Positions 9,861-22,437 of a stretch of 64,000 bases of DNA are shown here, piece after piece (position 1 is the first letter of the stretch; each line of letters starts with the position of its first letter). This DNA comes from Pelobates cultripes (lineage: Eukaryota; Chordata; Amphibia; Anura; Pelobatidae). The DNA is taken from the NCBI GenBank assembly GCA_933207985.1, contig OW240913.1, positions 268,745,134 to 268,809,133 of the forward strand, in the 5' to 3' direction. The position numbers and the translations under genes were made by a program. The notes under the pieces are model-generated. The model searched no databases and had not been told where the DNA came from. It saw only the letters and a list, made by a program, of their open reading frames with translations.

Positions 9861-10128
9861 ACGAAATGCCCACTCCGTATACGAATCTTTGCCTTGCCTC
9901 CCGAGGGCCCCGGAATTTCCTTCTATGGGCTTCAGGAGTTACAGCATACCGAGCTAACAAAATCTCTTTTATTTTTTCTTAGTTTTGTATATCCCCATCT
10001 GGCACAGCTCTCAGCGCTTCTGCTGTTCTACCTGATAATTTGCTGCTTAATACTGCAGCCCAGTTAGCTCTTTCTAAATCTTCTAGCACACATTGTCTCT
10101 CAAAATCTTGTAAGTAATTGTCAATAGC
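9861..10128 (-). pseudogene. Gag, more N-terminal capsid remnant
   Basis: The minus strand reads IDNYLQDFERQC … LERANWAAVLSSKLSG … AEALRAVP, a helical pattern typical of gypsy capsids, before a stop near 9979. The frame then shifts relative to the downstream Gag segment. At 10128/10129 it runs into unrelated sequence, so the Gag N-terminus and 5' LTR are missing. Confidence 0.7.
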
Positions 10129-10479
10129 CAGGGCCGGACTGGGGAAAAAATTCGGCCCGGGCATTTTTAATTACAGCGGCCCAATGAAAAGGGGGCGGGG
10201 CCAGATAGGGTGTGTTTTGTCATCCCCAATGACAAGCACGCCCCATCTCAAAGTGAGCATGTTGGTTCAATGCTCTTCCAGGACATGAGAAAAGGGCCCT
10301 GTATTTGATCTGCACAGCACAAGCAAATTTAATAACATGCTTGCATTGTGTTTGCTTGAAACTTATCTCAGGGGTTTCCATAAATGGAATACTCACTGTA
10401 TCCCATTTATGGAGACACTATGTGTTTGCTTAAAGGGTATCTAATGTGTTCATAGGGGATCCTGAGTGTGTATGTCAGA

Positions 10480-11610
10480 AATGTTGTGTGTGTGTAAGTG
10501 GTGCAGCGTCTGTGTGTAGGGGATATAGTGTGTGTTTGAAGGACTCAGGAGTGCGTATAGGAGATCTAGTGAGTGTGTGAGTGGTGCAGTGTGTTTTGGG
10601 GGGTGCTGTGTGTGTGAGGGGTGTAGTGTGCATTTGTGAGGAGTATAGTGTGTGTGGGAGGGTGGTGTGTGTGGGGGGGTGCAGTATGTGTGTGTGAGGG
10701 CGCTGTGTGTTAGGGCACTGTGCGAGGGTTCTGTGTATTTGAGGGTGATGTGTGTGTGAGGGTGATGTGTGTTGGGGTGCTGTGTATGTGTTGGGGTGCT
10801 GTGTGTGTGTTGGGGTGCTGTGTATGTGTTGGGGTGCTGTGTATGTGTTGGGGTGATGTGTGTGTGTGTGTGTGTGCTAGGTTGCTGTATGTGTTAGGGT
10901 GCTGTGTGTGCGTTAGGGTGCTGTGTCAATGTTAGGGTGCTGGTGTTAGGGTGCTATGTGAGTGTTAGGGTGCTGTGTGAGTGCTAGGGTGCTGGTGTTA
11001 GGGTGCTGTGTGAGTGTTAGGGTGCTGTGTGAGTGCTACGGTGCTGTGTATGTTAGGGTTGTGTGTGTGTTAGGGTGCTGTGTGTGTGTTAGGGCGATGT
11101 GTCAATGTTAGGGTGCTGGTGTTAGGGTGCTGTGTGTGTATTGGGGTGCTGTGTGTGTGTGTTAGGGTGCTGTGTCAATGTTAGGGTGCTGTGTGTGTGT
11201 TAGGGTGCTGTGTCAATGTTAGGGTGCTGGTGTTAGGGTGCTGTGTGAGTGTTAGGGTGCTGTGTGTGTGTTAGGGTGCTGTGTCAATGTTAGGGTGCTG
11301 TGTGTGTGTTAGGGTGCTGGTGTTAGGGTGCTGGTGTTAGGGTGCTGTGTGTGTGTTAGGGTGCTGTGTCAATGTTAGGGTGCTGGTGTTAGGGTGCTGT
11401 GTGTGTGTTAGGGTGCTGTGTGTGTTAGGGTGCTGTGTGTATGTTAGTGTGCTGTGTCAATGTTAGGGTGCTGGTGTTAGGGTGCTGTGTGTGTGTTAGG
11501 GTTCTGTGTCAATGTTAGGGTGCTGGTGTTAGGGTGCTGTGTGTGTTAGGGTTCTGTGTCAATGTTAGGGTGCTGGTGTTAGGGTGCTGTGTGAGGGTGA
11601 TGTGTGTGTT
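10480..11610. repeat. TTAGGGTGCTG minisatellite
   Basis: Over 1 kb of short units built on GTTAGGGTGCTG joined by GTG, GTGTGTGTG or TGTCAAT. Variants become purer toward the right; from 11100 the higher-order unit 'GTGTCAATGTTAGGGTGCTGG' splits into repeats of about 22-45 bp. No spacers of unique sequence. Confidence 0.92.
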
Positions 11611-11647
11611 TGCCAGGATTTTGTATTGGGGGAGGCAGGTAAATGGC

Positions 11648-11862
11648 ACATAATAATAATAATAAACAATAATAATAATAAATACATAATAATAAATAAT
11701 AATAAACACATAATAATAATAATAAATACATAATAATAATAAATACATAATAATAAATAATAAACACATAATAATAATAACATAATAATAAGAAATACAT
11801 AATAATAATAAATAATACATAACAATAATAATTAATAATAAATAATAATAATAAATACATCA
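11648..11862. repeat. AAT trinucleotide microsatellite
   Basis: (AAT)n with regular ACAT interruptions. The minus strand reads poly-Tyr/Ile frames that are artefacts. Confidence 0.95.
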
Positions 11863-12203
11863 GATCCCCCTCCATTCTTACCTGTAGTCTGGAAGGGGGG
11901 GGGGGTCCTGCTCCTGCCAGCCATCCCTGGTGGTCCTCGTGGTAAGTGAACTCTAGCCCTTTGGGGCTAGAGTTCACTCTCGCGAGACCCGGCCGGTTGC
12001 CATAGCAGCGGTCCGGATCTCGCGAGAGAAACCCGGCGGAGCTGCAAGTTAGAGCTCCGCCGGGTCCTCTCTCCTGGCTCCCCCCTCTCTCCCCGCCGGC
12101 GGCCGCGTTTGAGCGCATGTGGGCCGGTGAGGGAGATCTTTGATCTCCCCATCGGCCCTTCATGCAACACAGCGGGGCCGGCGCTCGGATAGCGCCGGCC
12201 CTG

Positions 12204-12614
12204 CATAGACCGGCAGGGGAGATCAAGCTGGCGAGCGTAACCAATGCCCAGCAGAGCCACAAGAACACACCAGGGTGACACCAGTGGCACCCAGGGACCC
12301 CGTGGCCACACCAAGCCGGGGCATTGGTTGACAGTGCCATGTGTCCCTGAGCAAGGTACTTGTGTCCCCGTCCAAGGACTTGCCGCAGTGCTACTGCTCA
12401 CTAGCCCTTCGCTAGACTTCATGGTTGCAGTTGTCTATTATTTCTTTGCCCTATCCGGCATACACCCACAAATAGTGCATTACCAGAGCGGAGCAACAGG
12501 GGTTAAACCCACCGCCAGCTATACCCACATATTATCCTATTGGTGTTGCCAAGGTTGGGGGTCCCAGCGACATGGCCTTAGCAGAGGCCTGCTACAAGAC
12601 TTCAGCAAATTTTA
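12204..12614. other. Unclassified, GC-rich
   Basis: No domain recognised on either strand. The minus-strand open frame through here also crosses the AAT repeat and is not credible. I could not connect it to the missing gag 5' end. Confidence 0.5.
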
Positions 12615-13487
12615 TTTACCGTATATACTCGTGTATAAGTCGATCTCATGTATAAGTCGAGTGCAGTTTTGTGAGCAACAATTGTGAAATATGCTATGCC
12701 TCGTGGATAAGTCGAGGGTAAAACTTGGGGCTATGAAATTCTGTGATTTTTATAATTATATACACACACACTCATACAAACACACACCCTGCATTATATA
12801 TGCACACACTCATACAAACAATCTGCATTATATACACACACACACTCATACAAACACACACTCTGCATTATATATACACACACACTCATACAAACAAACA
12901 CTCTGCATTATATATACACACACTCATACAAACAATCTGCATTATATACACACACACACTCATACAAACACACACTGCATTATATACACACACACACTCA
13001 TACAAACACACACTCTGCATTATATACACACTCTCTGTATATAATGCAGAGTGTGTGTTTGTGTAGTGTGTGAACTAGGTGGGGGGAGGGCATTTTTATT
13101 ATTTTAATTTTTTTTAAATTTTAATATTATTATTTTTTTATTATTTTAATTTTTTTTGTCCCCCCTCCCTGCTTGTTAACTGGTCAGGGAGGGGGGCTAT
13201 CTTAATCCCTGGTGGTCCAGTGGCATGGGCTGTGAAGTGGGGGCCGGCAGGAAGCATTTACTTACCTTTCCTGCAGCTCCTGTCAGCTCCCTTCTCCTCC
13301 GTTCCGGTCAGCTCCACTGTAAGTCTCGCGGTCTGGTTGCTGCGCGGATTGTTGCCATGGCTCTGACGGCCGCGGCTCTCTAAGTTGCCATAATACAGAC
13401 AGTGACTCGAGTATAAGTCGAGTGGGGGTTTTTAAGCACAAAAAATGTGCTGAAAAACTAGACTTATACTCGAGTATATACTGTAAG
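12615..13487. mobile_element. Inverted-repeat element with GTATAAGTCGA termini
   Basis: Left end TTTACCGTATATACTCGTG and right end reading, reversed, TTACAGTATATACTCGAG. Both continue into GTATAAGTCGA, and that 11-mer recurs within the left end (GTGTATAAGTCGA, ATGTATAAGTCGA). A type of repeat seen in several vertebrates. The superfamily was not determined and no clear target duplication was found. Confidence 0.65.
12764..13035. repeat. CA-rich minisatellite
   Basis: Six or more units of about 35-45 bp, each with ACACACTCATACAAAC followed by TCTGCATTATATA. Open frames here are repeat artefacts. Confidence 0.92.
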
Positions 13488-15030
13488 TGTCACAAAGATT
13501 AAATATTTTGTTTTTTCATTTAACTTATGGATGGCATTGTGTCTCAGGGCTATTTTGATCACTGAAAACAATCTCGGACACCTGTGATAATTATTGCCAG
13601 GTGAGCCCAATTTAAGGAGAAACTACTAAAGGAGGGTGTTCCACATTTTTAAGCAGAGCACCATTTTCATGCAATATGGGGAAGAAAAGGGATCTCTCTG
13701 CTGCTGAAAAGAGTGAAATAGTTCAATGCCTTGGACGAGGTATGAAAACATTAGATAGTTCACGAAAACTTAAGCGTGATCATCGCACTATTAAGAGATT
13801 TGTGGCTGATTCAGAGCACAGATGGGTTTGTGCAGATAAAGGCACATTGAGGAAGATTTCTGCCAGATCCATGCATTGGATCAAGAGAGCAGTTGCTAAA
13901 ATACCATTACATAGCAGCAAACAGATATTTGAAGCTGCTGGTGCCCCTGGAGTCCCACGGACATCAAGGTGTAGAGTCCTCCAGAGTCTTGCAACTGTGC
14001 ATAAACCTATTCGGCCACCACTAACCAAAGCTCACAAGCAGAAACGGCTGCATTGGCAGAAAAATACATGAAGACTAATTTTCAAACAGTCCTGTTCACT
14101 GATGAGTGCCGTGCAACCCTGGATGGTCCAGATGGATGGAGTAGTGGATGGTTGGTGGACGGCCATCCTGTTCCAACAAGGCTGCAACGTCAGCGAGGTG
14201 GTGGTGGAGTCATGTTTTGGGCTGGAATCATGGGAAGAGAGCTGGTCGGCCCCTTTAGGGTCCCCAAAGGTGTAAAGATGACCTCTGCAAAGTATGTGGA
14301 GTTTCTAACTGACCATTTTCTTCCCTGGTACAAAAGGAAGAACTATGCTTTCTGTAATAAAATCATCTTCATCTTCATGACAATGCACCATCTCATGCTG
14401 CAAAGAATACCTCTGCGTCAATAATAGCTGCTATGGGGATAAAAGGAGAGAAAGTCATGGTGTGGCCTCCATCCTCTCTTGACCTCAATCCTATTGAGAA
14501 GCTTTGGAGCATCCTCAAGCAAAAGATCTATGAGGGTGGGAAGCAGTTTACATCCAAACAGCAGCCCTGGGAGGCTATTCTGACATCTTGCAAACAAATT
14601 CAAGCAGAAACTGTCCAAAAACTCACAAGTTCAATGGATGCACGAATTGTGAAGCTGCTATCAAATAAGGGGTCCTATGTTAAAATGTAACGTGACCTGT
14701 TAAAATGTTTAAAAAGTTAACATGTTATAAATTTGATTGAAATAGCTTTTGATTTCAGTAAATATGCTGCAAACACAACAAATGACAATTTTCAGTTCTT
14801 TACAACCTATAAAGTGTTTTGAAACTTACTGTACGTAATAATTTGGAACAGTGCATTGTAAGTTTATGTTTAAAAAAAATACTATCATTAGGAGGTTTGT
14901 TCAATAAAATTTTAATTGTACTCTTAATAGTTGATAACATGAGAATTATGCTGACTGTTATTTACATCAATTATTTAGGTAAATGAGAAAAATATAATTT
15001 GCATAATAATTTGGAACAGGTTGTAATTGG
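13488..15030 (+). mobile_element. Degenerate Tc1-like DNA transposon
   Basis: A transposase relic lies centrally, with 'AATAATTTGGAACAG' at 14838-14852 and again at 15005-15019 on the right side, and a related TGTTCCACATT at 13638 on the left. Exact termini were not resolved because the left end abuts the previous element. Confidence 0.72.
13676..14690 (+). pseudogene. Tc1-like transposase relic
   Basis: Cut-and-paste transposase of the Tc1/mariner group. The N-terminal part (MGKKRDLSAAEKSEIVQC…HRTIKRFV) has the paired helix-turn-helix DNA-binding character. The first catalytic Asp is in VLFTDECRATLDG and WAGIMG follows. The second catalytic Asp (HDNAPSH) lies in a different frame near 14378-14395, and the Glu is in SLDLNPIEKLWS at about 14480-14515. 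Frameshifts near 14070 and 14370 break the protein, so it is not functional. Confidence 0.9.
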
Positions 15031-16755
15031 TAAGATGGAAGTGGCCAATTGAAGCCATATAAGAGAGGAAACAAGCTCAGATAATCAATAAGATGTACCA
15101 TAAGTCTAAGAGGAGAGTAGGGGCATTGCCAACTTCCGTCGAGAGCTGTCGTTAGGAGTGAAGCTCCAAGTTTACATAACCAGAACAGCATCTGAATGCA
15201 AACACCAGAACCTACATGATTCTAAATTTACTGCTGCTTATTGCACTTACCTTTATGGCTCTATCAGAGCAGATGAAACTCATCCGATCCTGCAGACTAA
15301 AAAAAAAAAAAAATTGCCCTAAGCTACCTCAAGATAGTGAGGACTACGCGGCACTGTCTCCTTCCTCCGAGGGTCATATGGGCGACATGACCTGGACTCT
15401 AGATTGAGTACATAGACTTCCTAACCCACCACATTTTACAGAGGACACCCCATGGGACACGGCATTCAGGTTCTATTACTTCCACTCTAAAAATGTTACT
15501 TATTGCTGCCAGAAAGTTAAATGCTCTACCCAGCTCCTTACCAGGACATTTGTATATTTAAGGATTTAGTGCTGTGACTATTGCCGGAAGAAGAAAATTC
15601 ATAAACATTAAGACCCTGCACATCCACAAATTTCCATACAGTTGGGAATACCAAACGAAGATTCTTGTTTGGCACAATAGCACAGTTCAATATTCGAACA
15701 TGAAGATGGATCCAAGAAATTGGCAGATTGTGGATTACTGAATCCAACTGATCCCATATCATGCATAATTCATCGCTGCCTGAAAATTCAGATGGAATGG
15801 CAGATGGCGAAATCTCCCAACAGAGGCAACTGACTGACATGCCAATTTACCTGAATTTTGGGAGCTGCATAATTTTACCAGAGACAGATCCACAAACAAC
15901 TCAGACTTTGATATCCTTTCACGTGTTATTTCAATGCCATACCCGTTGTATTGTGTACTAGTTTGCAATTTTGTAAGATGGTATATAGGCTTCAAGGTAA
16001 ATCAACCGTTCATGAGAAATTGTGAAATAGCTGGATAACTTTAAAGGATACTTACCTATGCCAACCTTGTTCCAGTGAGCCTGTCCAGGCCCTGTATAAG
16101 AAGTGGACACTTTTAAAGTAATTTTCACATTGCATCAAAACCTAGTAATCAATAGTCTTCCATCCCACAGACCATACATTCAAAAGTCCAAATAATCACA
16201 TGCTTAATCATGGAGTGTGTACATGTATGGAAAGTCAGGGTCGGTGAAATATAATTTTAATTCTTATAAAGAAAATTTAAAAAATGGTTTTATATAATTT
16301 ATTGGTTTACATGAAGTGCTGGAACTCAATAGAATTTCAGATAATATGCATACATATCTGATGTGTATATATATCTATATTTTTGTATTCATAATTTTTT
16401 TCTTCTTCCCTCTATTTGCACTGAATTCCACTTTGGAAATCTACTAAAATATTTTTGTACAAAGGTTGTAACGAATCAATAAGTAATTTAAGTGTAAAAT
16501 TGCATACCATCATGTTATCTCATATCTGTACAGTGTATTATTGGCTTATAAACATATAGAGATTAAATCGTTGTTGGACAATTTATGATATATGTTATTA
16601 ACTTTATCATAATCAGCAGACTAATGCTCTATAACAATGTGTTGTTGTCATTGATCTTGTGTGTTGTGGAATTTGCAAATGTGACGTGAGTTCCTTTTTT
16701 TTTTTTTTGTTTCTTTAACAAACTCAATAAAAATATACATGGCAAAAAAAAAGAA
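15031..16755 (+). other. Probable retrotransposed sequence with poly(A) tail
   Basis: No recognisable protein. The right end reads CAATAAAAATATACATGGC followed by a run of A (16744-16752), as at the 3' end of a LINE- or mRNA-derived insertion on the plus strand. A long A tract also lies at 15300. The left boundary and family are unknown. Confidence 0.35.
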
Positions 16756-17126
16756 AGCGGTCTAAGAGGAGAACGTGGGGAGGGCAACCGATGAGAGCAT
16801 ATCAAGCAGATTCAGGAGAGAGACAATGATAGTACTGGTTATGCAAAGTGTCCCTAGTCTGAGGAGAATGTAAACGTAATGATCATCCAGCAATGTGGTT
16901 AAAAGACACAATAAATGTGCAATAATAGAGGATTTTATTTCAATTAATGCGAGCTTCTCAACATTCACACAGATAATTTGAAAAGACCTTACACTAATCT
17001 GAAAATAGAATGTATTCTTTGGTGAAAGAAAAATGTACCAGCTTTGTAATTTTATGTATGCAAAAAATGCATGGTCTTACGTCAAGCTTTCCAAATTTGC
17101 AGTATGACTATTTTAGAAAACCACAT

Positions 17127-17400
17127 TGCTTTTTTTTTTTTTTTTTATAATTCTTTATTGAAACAAATTTTCTATTACAAAACATATACTAGACAATAAC
17201 CTATATGACATAAACATGTCATTATAGAATGTAAATAATTATCTGCATTGACCAAAAGATTTCAACAAGGCATATAAGTTCTTACATAAAACAAACAGTA
17301 ACAAGGACATTTACTCAACTATACAACCGATAACCCAATCAGAATAGGAAATACATTTTCAAAAAATATGTTATAACATTCTTTGCTTTAAACCATATTG
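17127..17400 (-). mobile_element. Retroposed 3' end on the minus strand
   Basis: A run of 20 T (17129-17148) followed by ATAATTCTTTATTG reads, on the minus strand, as CAATAAAG and a poly(A) tail. The rest is AT-rich and unclassified. The DNA from 16756 to 17126 shows nothing identifiable. Confidence 0.5.
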
Positions 17401-17694
17401 CTTTAAATGTATAACTCGTCAATAGAATTACAAAGTCTGGTTGATAGACAAGAAGGGGTTAAGTTGCTAAACAAGTGATCTTCTCTTACTATTATTAATG
17501 GCATTTATACACCAACAACTTATTTTGCACCGCTTTACAATATTATTCATGGGACAGTTTACAATAAATATTGCAAAATTTAATAGAAACAATAGATTAG
17601 TGAAAAAGATTGGACCCAAAAGATCTTATAATCTAGAGGAGTTGAGTTATATTATTTTATTAATTTAAAAAAAACAAAAAAACACCATAACATA

Positions 17695-18511
17695 TGTAGC
17701 AGAGCCCTGGTCCTGCCTAAGACTTTCCTCCGCTGGATCACCAAGAGTAGAAATCAAGAACAAGATACTGCCAAGTAAAAAGCCCACCTCCTCCCCAGTA
17801 ACTGGACGACACACAGTTCTGGGAATACAACTGAAGTTTATTCTGCCACACGTGGCTTTTATGCACTGGCCCCTAGCATGGGGTTTTCACATCCAGAACA
17901 CAGGGGTTTCTTCCCAAGAGCCTATGTGGTTGAGAAAGAATTGAGCTCAAATTAGGATAACTCTATTATCTCTCAAATACAGAAACATACATTTTTTAAA
18001 TACCCCAAAAATACATGAAAAGAATACAGTAAACCGACAAATCATATTTGTGGATAGTCCCCATCTGAGCGCATAACATATCCAAAAAGTGCTCAGATCG
18101 GTTTGGTACAACGAAAGTTCTGTTCGAATAAAGTTTTGACTGAGCGCCACGAGGTGATAGCCCAAAACAGTTCCAGAGGCTTGGGCAGGATGGCTGGTTG
18201 GCTTTTGTAGGTTCCTGTGCGAACACCGACGAATGCTCCTCCTATCTCCCGAATGCTGTTCATCTAGTTGGTTGGGAAGTGGGATGGGCAGCGGTATCAT
18301 TTTTGCCCGGTTTCGCGAGGCCACAAGTAGTTCCAGGCGTTCAACCAGGTATCGCTGCCTGCATTCGGGAGATGAAATAACCGCCATGCACTGGACCACG
18401 TGTGTTCGGTTATATGAATCGCGGCCACCCAGGGAAAGCACTCAAGCTAGGTGTCAAGTTGTTAATTTGTGTTTCACAGCCAGGGGAGTTCGGTTTCGCT
18501 GGGGCATAACA
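17695..18511 (-). repeat. Solo LTR, gypsy type
   Basis: On the minus strand it runs from TGTTATGCCCCAGCG to GGGCTCTGCTACA, with TG/CA ends. It has GCATAAAAGCC as a TATA box and AATAAACTTCAG as a polyadenylation signal ~30 bp further on, the usual U3-R-U5 layout. Its GATCTGAGCAC…GCGCTCAGAT hairpin (18063-18098) and general layout resemble the LTR at 5146-6086, so it is probably a relative of the Gmr1-like LTR. No internal region is present, and flanking duplications were not evident. Confidence 0.7.
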
Positions 18512-18559
18512 CGGTGACCACAGGCCAGTCATTCAGGAGATGAACAAGGGTGTACGGAC

Positions 18560-19250
18560 AACCGAACATAAGGGAATAGAGTCTGCTACAAAATAATAGG
18601 AAGGGTAACATTGGGGATGGCAATCAAGTGACAGGGGGTGAGGGAAATAGCAGAATTGGAAGAGAGAGTGGAGTGAGTGAAAGATGGGTATGTTAGCCTG
18701 GGAGGCCATAGAATGGGTTTTAAAGTATTGAAAACTAAGAGAGTCTGATGGGACCAGCAGGCTGTTCCATAAGAATGTTGCTGCCCAGGAAAAGTCCTGT
18801 AAGTGTGAACTAGCATTACGGTTATTAGCAACGAACAGGAGAAGGTCACAATCAGAGAAGGGGTGCACCTATGAAGTGCTGAGAGCTCTAAAGAGTTTGA
18901 ATTAAATCTTATAGTGTACTTCAATCCAATGTAATAATTGATAAAGGGGTGACATGTGAAAGTAGAAAAATAAGTGTAGCAGCAGTATTCACTAGGAACT
19001 GTACAGAAGTTGTATGGTTTCTGGACAGACCAATTACGGAAGAATCACAATAGTTAATGCAAGAAATGACCAGAGCAGGAACAAGCTTCTTAGTAGCATG
19101 TTGCTTAAGAAAGGAGTGGATGTGGACAATGTTTTTAAGGTGGAATTGGCAGGATTTGGCGACAGATTGGATATGAGGTGTAAAGACAAAACCAGAATCT
19201 CTCCTGATTAAATCAGTTCTGAGGAATTTCACAGTCCAAATTTGTAAGCT
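18560..19250. repeat. Interspersed repeat, copy 1
   Basis: Shares an ordered set of phrases with 25840-26560: TTTGAATT near the middle, 'AAAGGGGTGA', AGCAGTATTC/AGCAACATTC, and CAATGTTTTTAAGGTGGAA/CAATTTTTTTAAGGTGAAA. It looks like a noncoding anuran repeat, possibly a LINE 3' region. No protein is encoded. Confidence 0.55.
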
Positions 19251-20684
19251 TCTCTTACCATCAAAATTCCTGTGTACTATTGTTTAATAAACAATTATAT
19301 TATATATATTTTAAGTCATTGGTGCAAGCATAGATTACAGAGTCGAATATGATCCATATTTATTTTCAAAGCCTATGTTGATAATTGCCTTCCTATTCTC
19401 AGAGATCATCAAACCCTCTCTTCAAGGTCTGTATCTGCATGCTGGGAGGCTGAATCTAAGAGCATTTCTTGAGCCGCATTATAGAAGGCTTCGCGTACAT
19501 TTATCCAGCATTACAAGCTCCACGTTGTCACCTCTTCAGTTGCTGATTTTGGATGCAAAGTACTTTCAGCTTTATAAATCCTTTCTAGCACTGCATAAGG
19601 CCATCCTCCCTTTATGGTTTCTGAGACTGTGTACTACCGCTTCCAAAACAGAAAAAGTATTATAACTTTATTTTTCTAGTTATATCCATGGCAGCACAAT
19701 CATTTCTCTCCGTGCTAGTTCTGAGTTAGCTAGTTAGCAGACTGAGGAGCTATATAGCACGAGTTTCAGATTTTAAATCATATGCTATTGGTATTCAAAT
19801 TCAGCATTCATATGCCTTCTGAATCCTCTTTTAACATAATATATATATAAAAAATACTTTTTTCTTCAAATTTATAGTCAACATTTTTCACCACACCAAA
19901 ACCCATACTACTTCTACATATTGTTTTGGAAGAAGTGCAATTCGCAAATAACAGACGTCACTCTACTCATTGCAGAACAAGGACATACATGTAGTAGCCT
20001 GTCCAAGATTAGTGTGTGCTACTCCCCATGGAAGTAACTGCTATTTGCAGCTTCTGTCATTAATTTAGTTCTCTTTCACTGCATGTAACCCAGAAGATGG
20101 GCTGGCCATAGATAAGGTCCAATTCTCTCTCCTTCCTACTCGGGTATAACACTAATGGGAGAGGGGATAACTCCGCAATCTCAGATAGGCTGAGACATGT
20201 TTGTCCAGATGCTGCCATAAGATTAAAAGGACCCCACCACCTTTAAGTTTATGGTTCCAGCAAATAGAAAAACTCTGCTTTATTGAAGAGCTTGTGTTTA
20301 GTGCCGACGAGCGTACACAAACTTACCTGGCAAAAAAAATTAATCTTAAGGAATCTAGCTTGTGTTGTAGGAGAGTCATACGATCATGAATTGTGGCGCT
20401 ATTGACTCTTGAATATGCATGTTAACAGTGGGGTGTATCATACAAGCTGCTGAGGTACCTAAATATCTATTACGAATTTATGCATGTTATGCGGTTTACT
20501 TGAGTATGTCTTTTCATTATATTTATTATACTTGTTGTTAAACTTGGATTTATGGCCACTAGGACCTGCAAGACTCTTTCGGTACTTCTATTCCACACAG
20601 CAAACTCCTTATAAAAAAAAAAATATATTTACAAAAAATAAAATATAAAGCCTCACAACACAAAGTAAAAAATAAAATCAAGAG
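19251..20684. other. Intergenic DNA downstream of WASF1
   Basis: Nothing identifiable. A 96-codon frame at 19375-19665 has no recognisable domain, signal peptide or initiation context and is probably chance. Confidence 0.5.
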
Positions 20685-21554
20685 ACGGTCTTTAAAATGA
20701 AGAATTTATTAAATCAAACTGTTGTTGAACAGTTACATACGTTACACAGAATGTTTAAAGTTTGTTTTCACTGGGTTTTTTTTGTGTTTTTTATTTTTTT
20801 AGTTTTAGTATACAGGCAAAATAGTACCTTACAACATGTACATAAAAAAAACAACCAACCAACAAAAAAAAGAACAACCTCAGCATTCAAATAAGGCCAT
20901 CATAATAAAAAATAAAAAAATAAACAAAAACAACAAGTAGTAATTCCTTTGTCATAGTTTTCTAAATTTCAAACTATTATCTCAGTGTACAGACCTAGCT
21001 TCAAGCAGTGGAATTTGATAGCTAGGTTTAATGTTGTCAAAACATTATCAAAATAAAATAAGGCTCATATTAGTAGACACAGCTGCCCTCGGCATTTCAA
21101 TCCTCGGTTACCTTCATTAACTTAAAATTCACAAAGTGCACAAGTAGGATACATAAAAAAAAAAAAAATATATATAAAAAAAATTATATATTTGTTTATA
21201 TATAATTTTTTAAAATAACTTTCTATTCTATAACTTGACAGCTGCCCATTCTTAATACTTAGTGGTCTATTGAAAAAATTACTGTCTTCCCAAAACAGAA
21301 TGGTAATAAGCCACTTTATATTGATGTCAAGATTTCTAGTTTTACTGTAAACTAAGAGTACAAAAACCATGAATTATTCCGGTGGTGTAAATTAAATCTT
21401 TGGGTGTCAGAGAAGCGAATACAGCATGACTTTGCCACTCAAAGGTTTAATAAAAATACAAAACACTATAAATGACCAAACATGTTCAAAAAACAAGCAC
21501 CACAATTTTACATCAGCATTCCAGTTTGTAGTGTGTAACTATGTAAAATGGGTT
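20685..21554 (-). other. WASF1 3' untranslated region
   Basis: An AT-rich trailer follows the stop codon. AATAAA on the minus strand lies at 20710-20705, followed ~20 bp on by AAGACCGTCTCTTG, a good cleavage context. A second AATAAA near 20797-20791 sits in an A-rich stretch. The transcript end is inferred. Confidence 0.55.

Positions 21555-22437
<883 letters not shown>

Larger units (their letters stand above)
5146..10128 (-). mobile_element. Gmr1-like Ty3/gypsy LTR retrotransposon, 5' end lost
   Basis: Reading on the minus strand, the order is gag (10128-~9500) with a SCAN-like capsid segment and a zinc knuckle, protease, integrase, reverse transcriptase, RNase H, polypurine tract and 3' LTR. 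Integrase therefore precedes reverse transcriptase, unlike typical Ty3/gypsy elements. This order is known for the Gmr1-like group of deuterostome gypsy elements. The copy is dead: gag is cut by other sequence at about 10129, no 5' LTR was found, and pol carries at least one stop and several frameshifts. Confidence 0.88.
10129..12203. mobile_element. Satellite-filled insertion with CAGGGCCGG ends
   Basis: Starts CAGGGCCGGACTGGGG within the gag sequence and ends GCGCCGGCCCTG, giving a 9-bp inverted terminus of hAT-like look. The flanking octamers (TCAATAGC and CATAGACC) do not match, so neither the right end nor the class is secure. The interior is a TTAGGGTGCTG minisatellite, an AAT microsatellite and a GC-rich terminal part. 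No transposase was seen. Confidence 0.45.

Noticed and set aside
10480..11610. Possible CRISPR-like array or telomere relic
   Set aside because: Units are contiguous with no unique spacers, the setting is vertebrate, and the unit is TTAGGGTGCTG rather than pure TTAGGG.
11515..12422. Tyr/Ile-rich 'membrane protein' frames on the minus strand
   Set aside because: They run through the AAT microsatellite and GC-rich repeat ends; no domains.
12691..13066. His/Thr-rich frames
   Set aside because: CA-rich minisatellite read in several frames.
19375..19665. 96-codon plus-strand frame
   Set aside because: No recognisable domain, exon signal or conservation evidence; chance frame is likelier.
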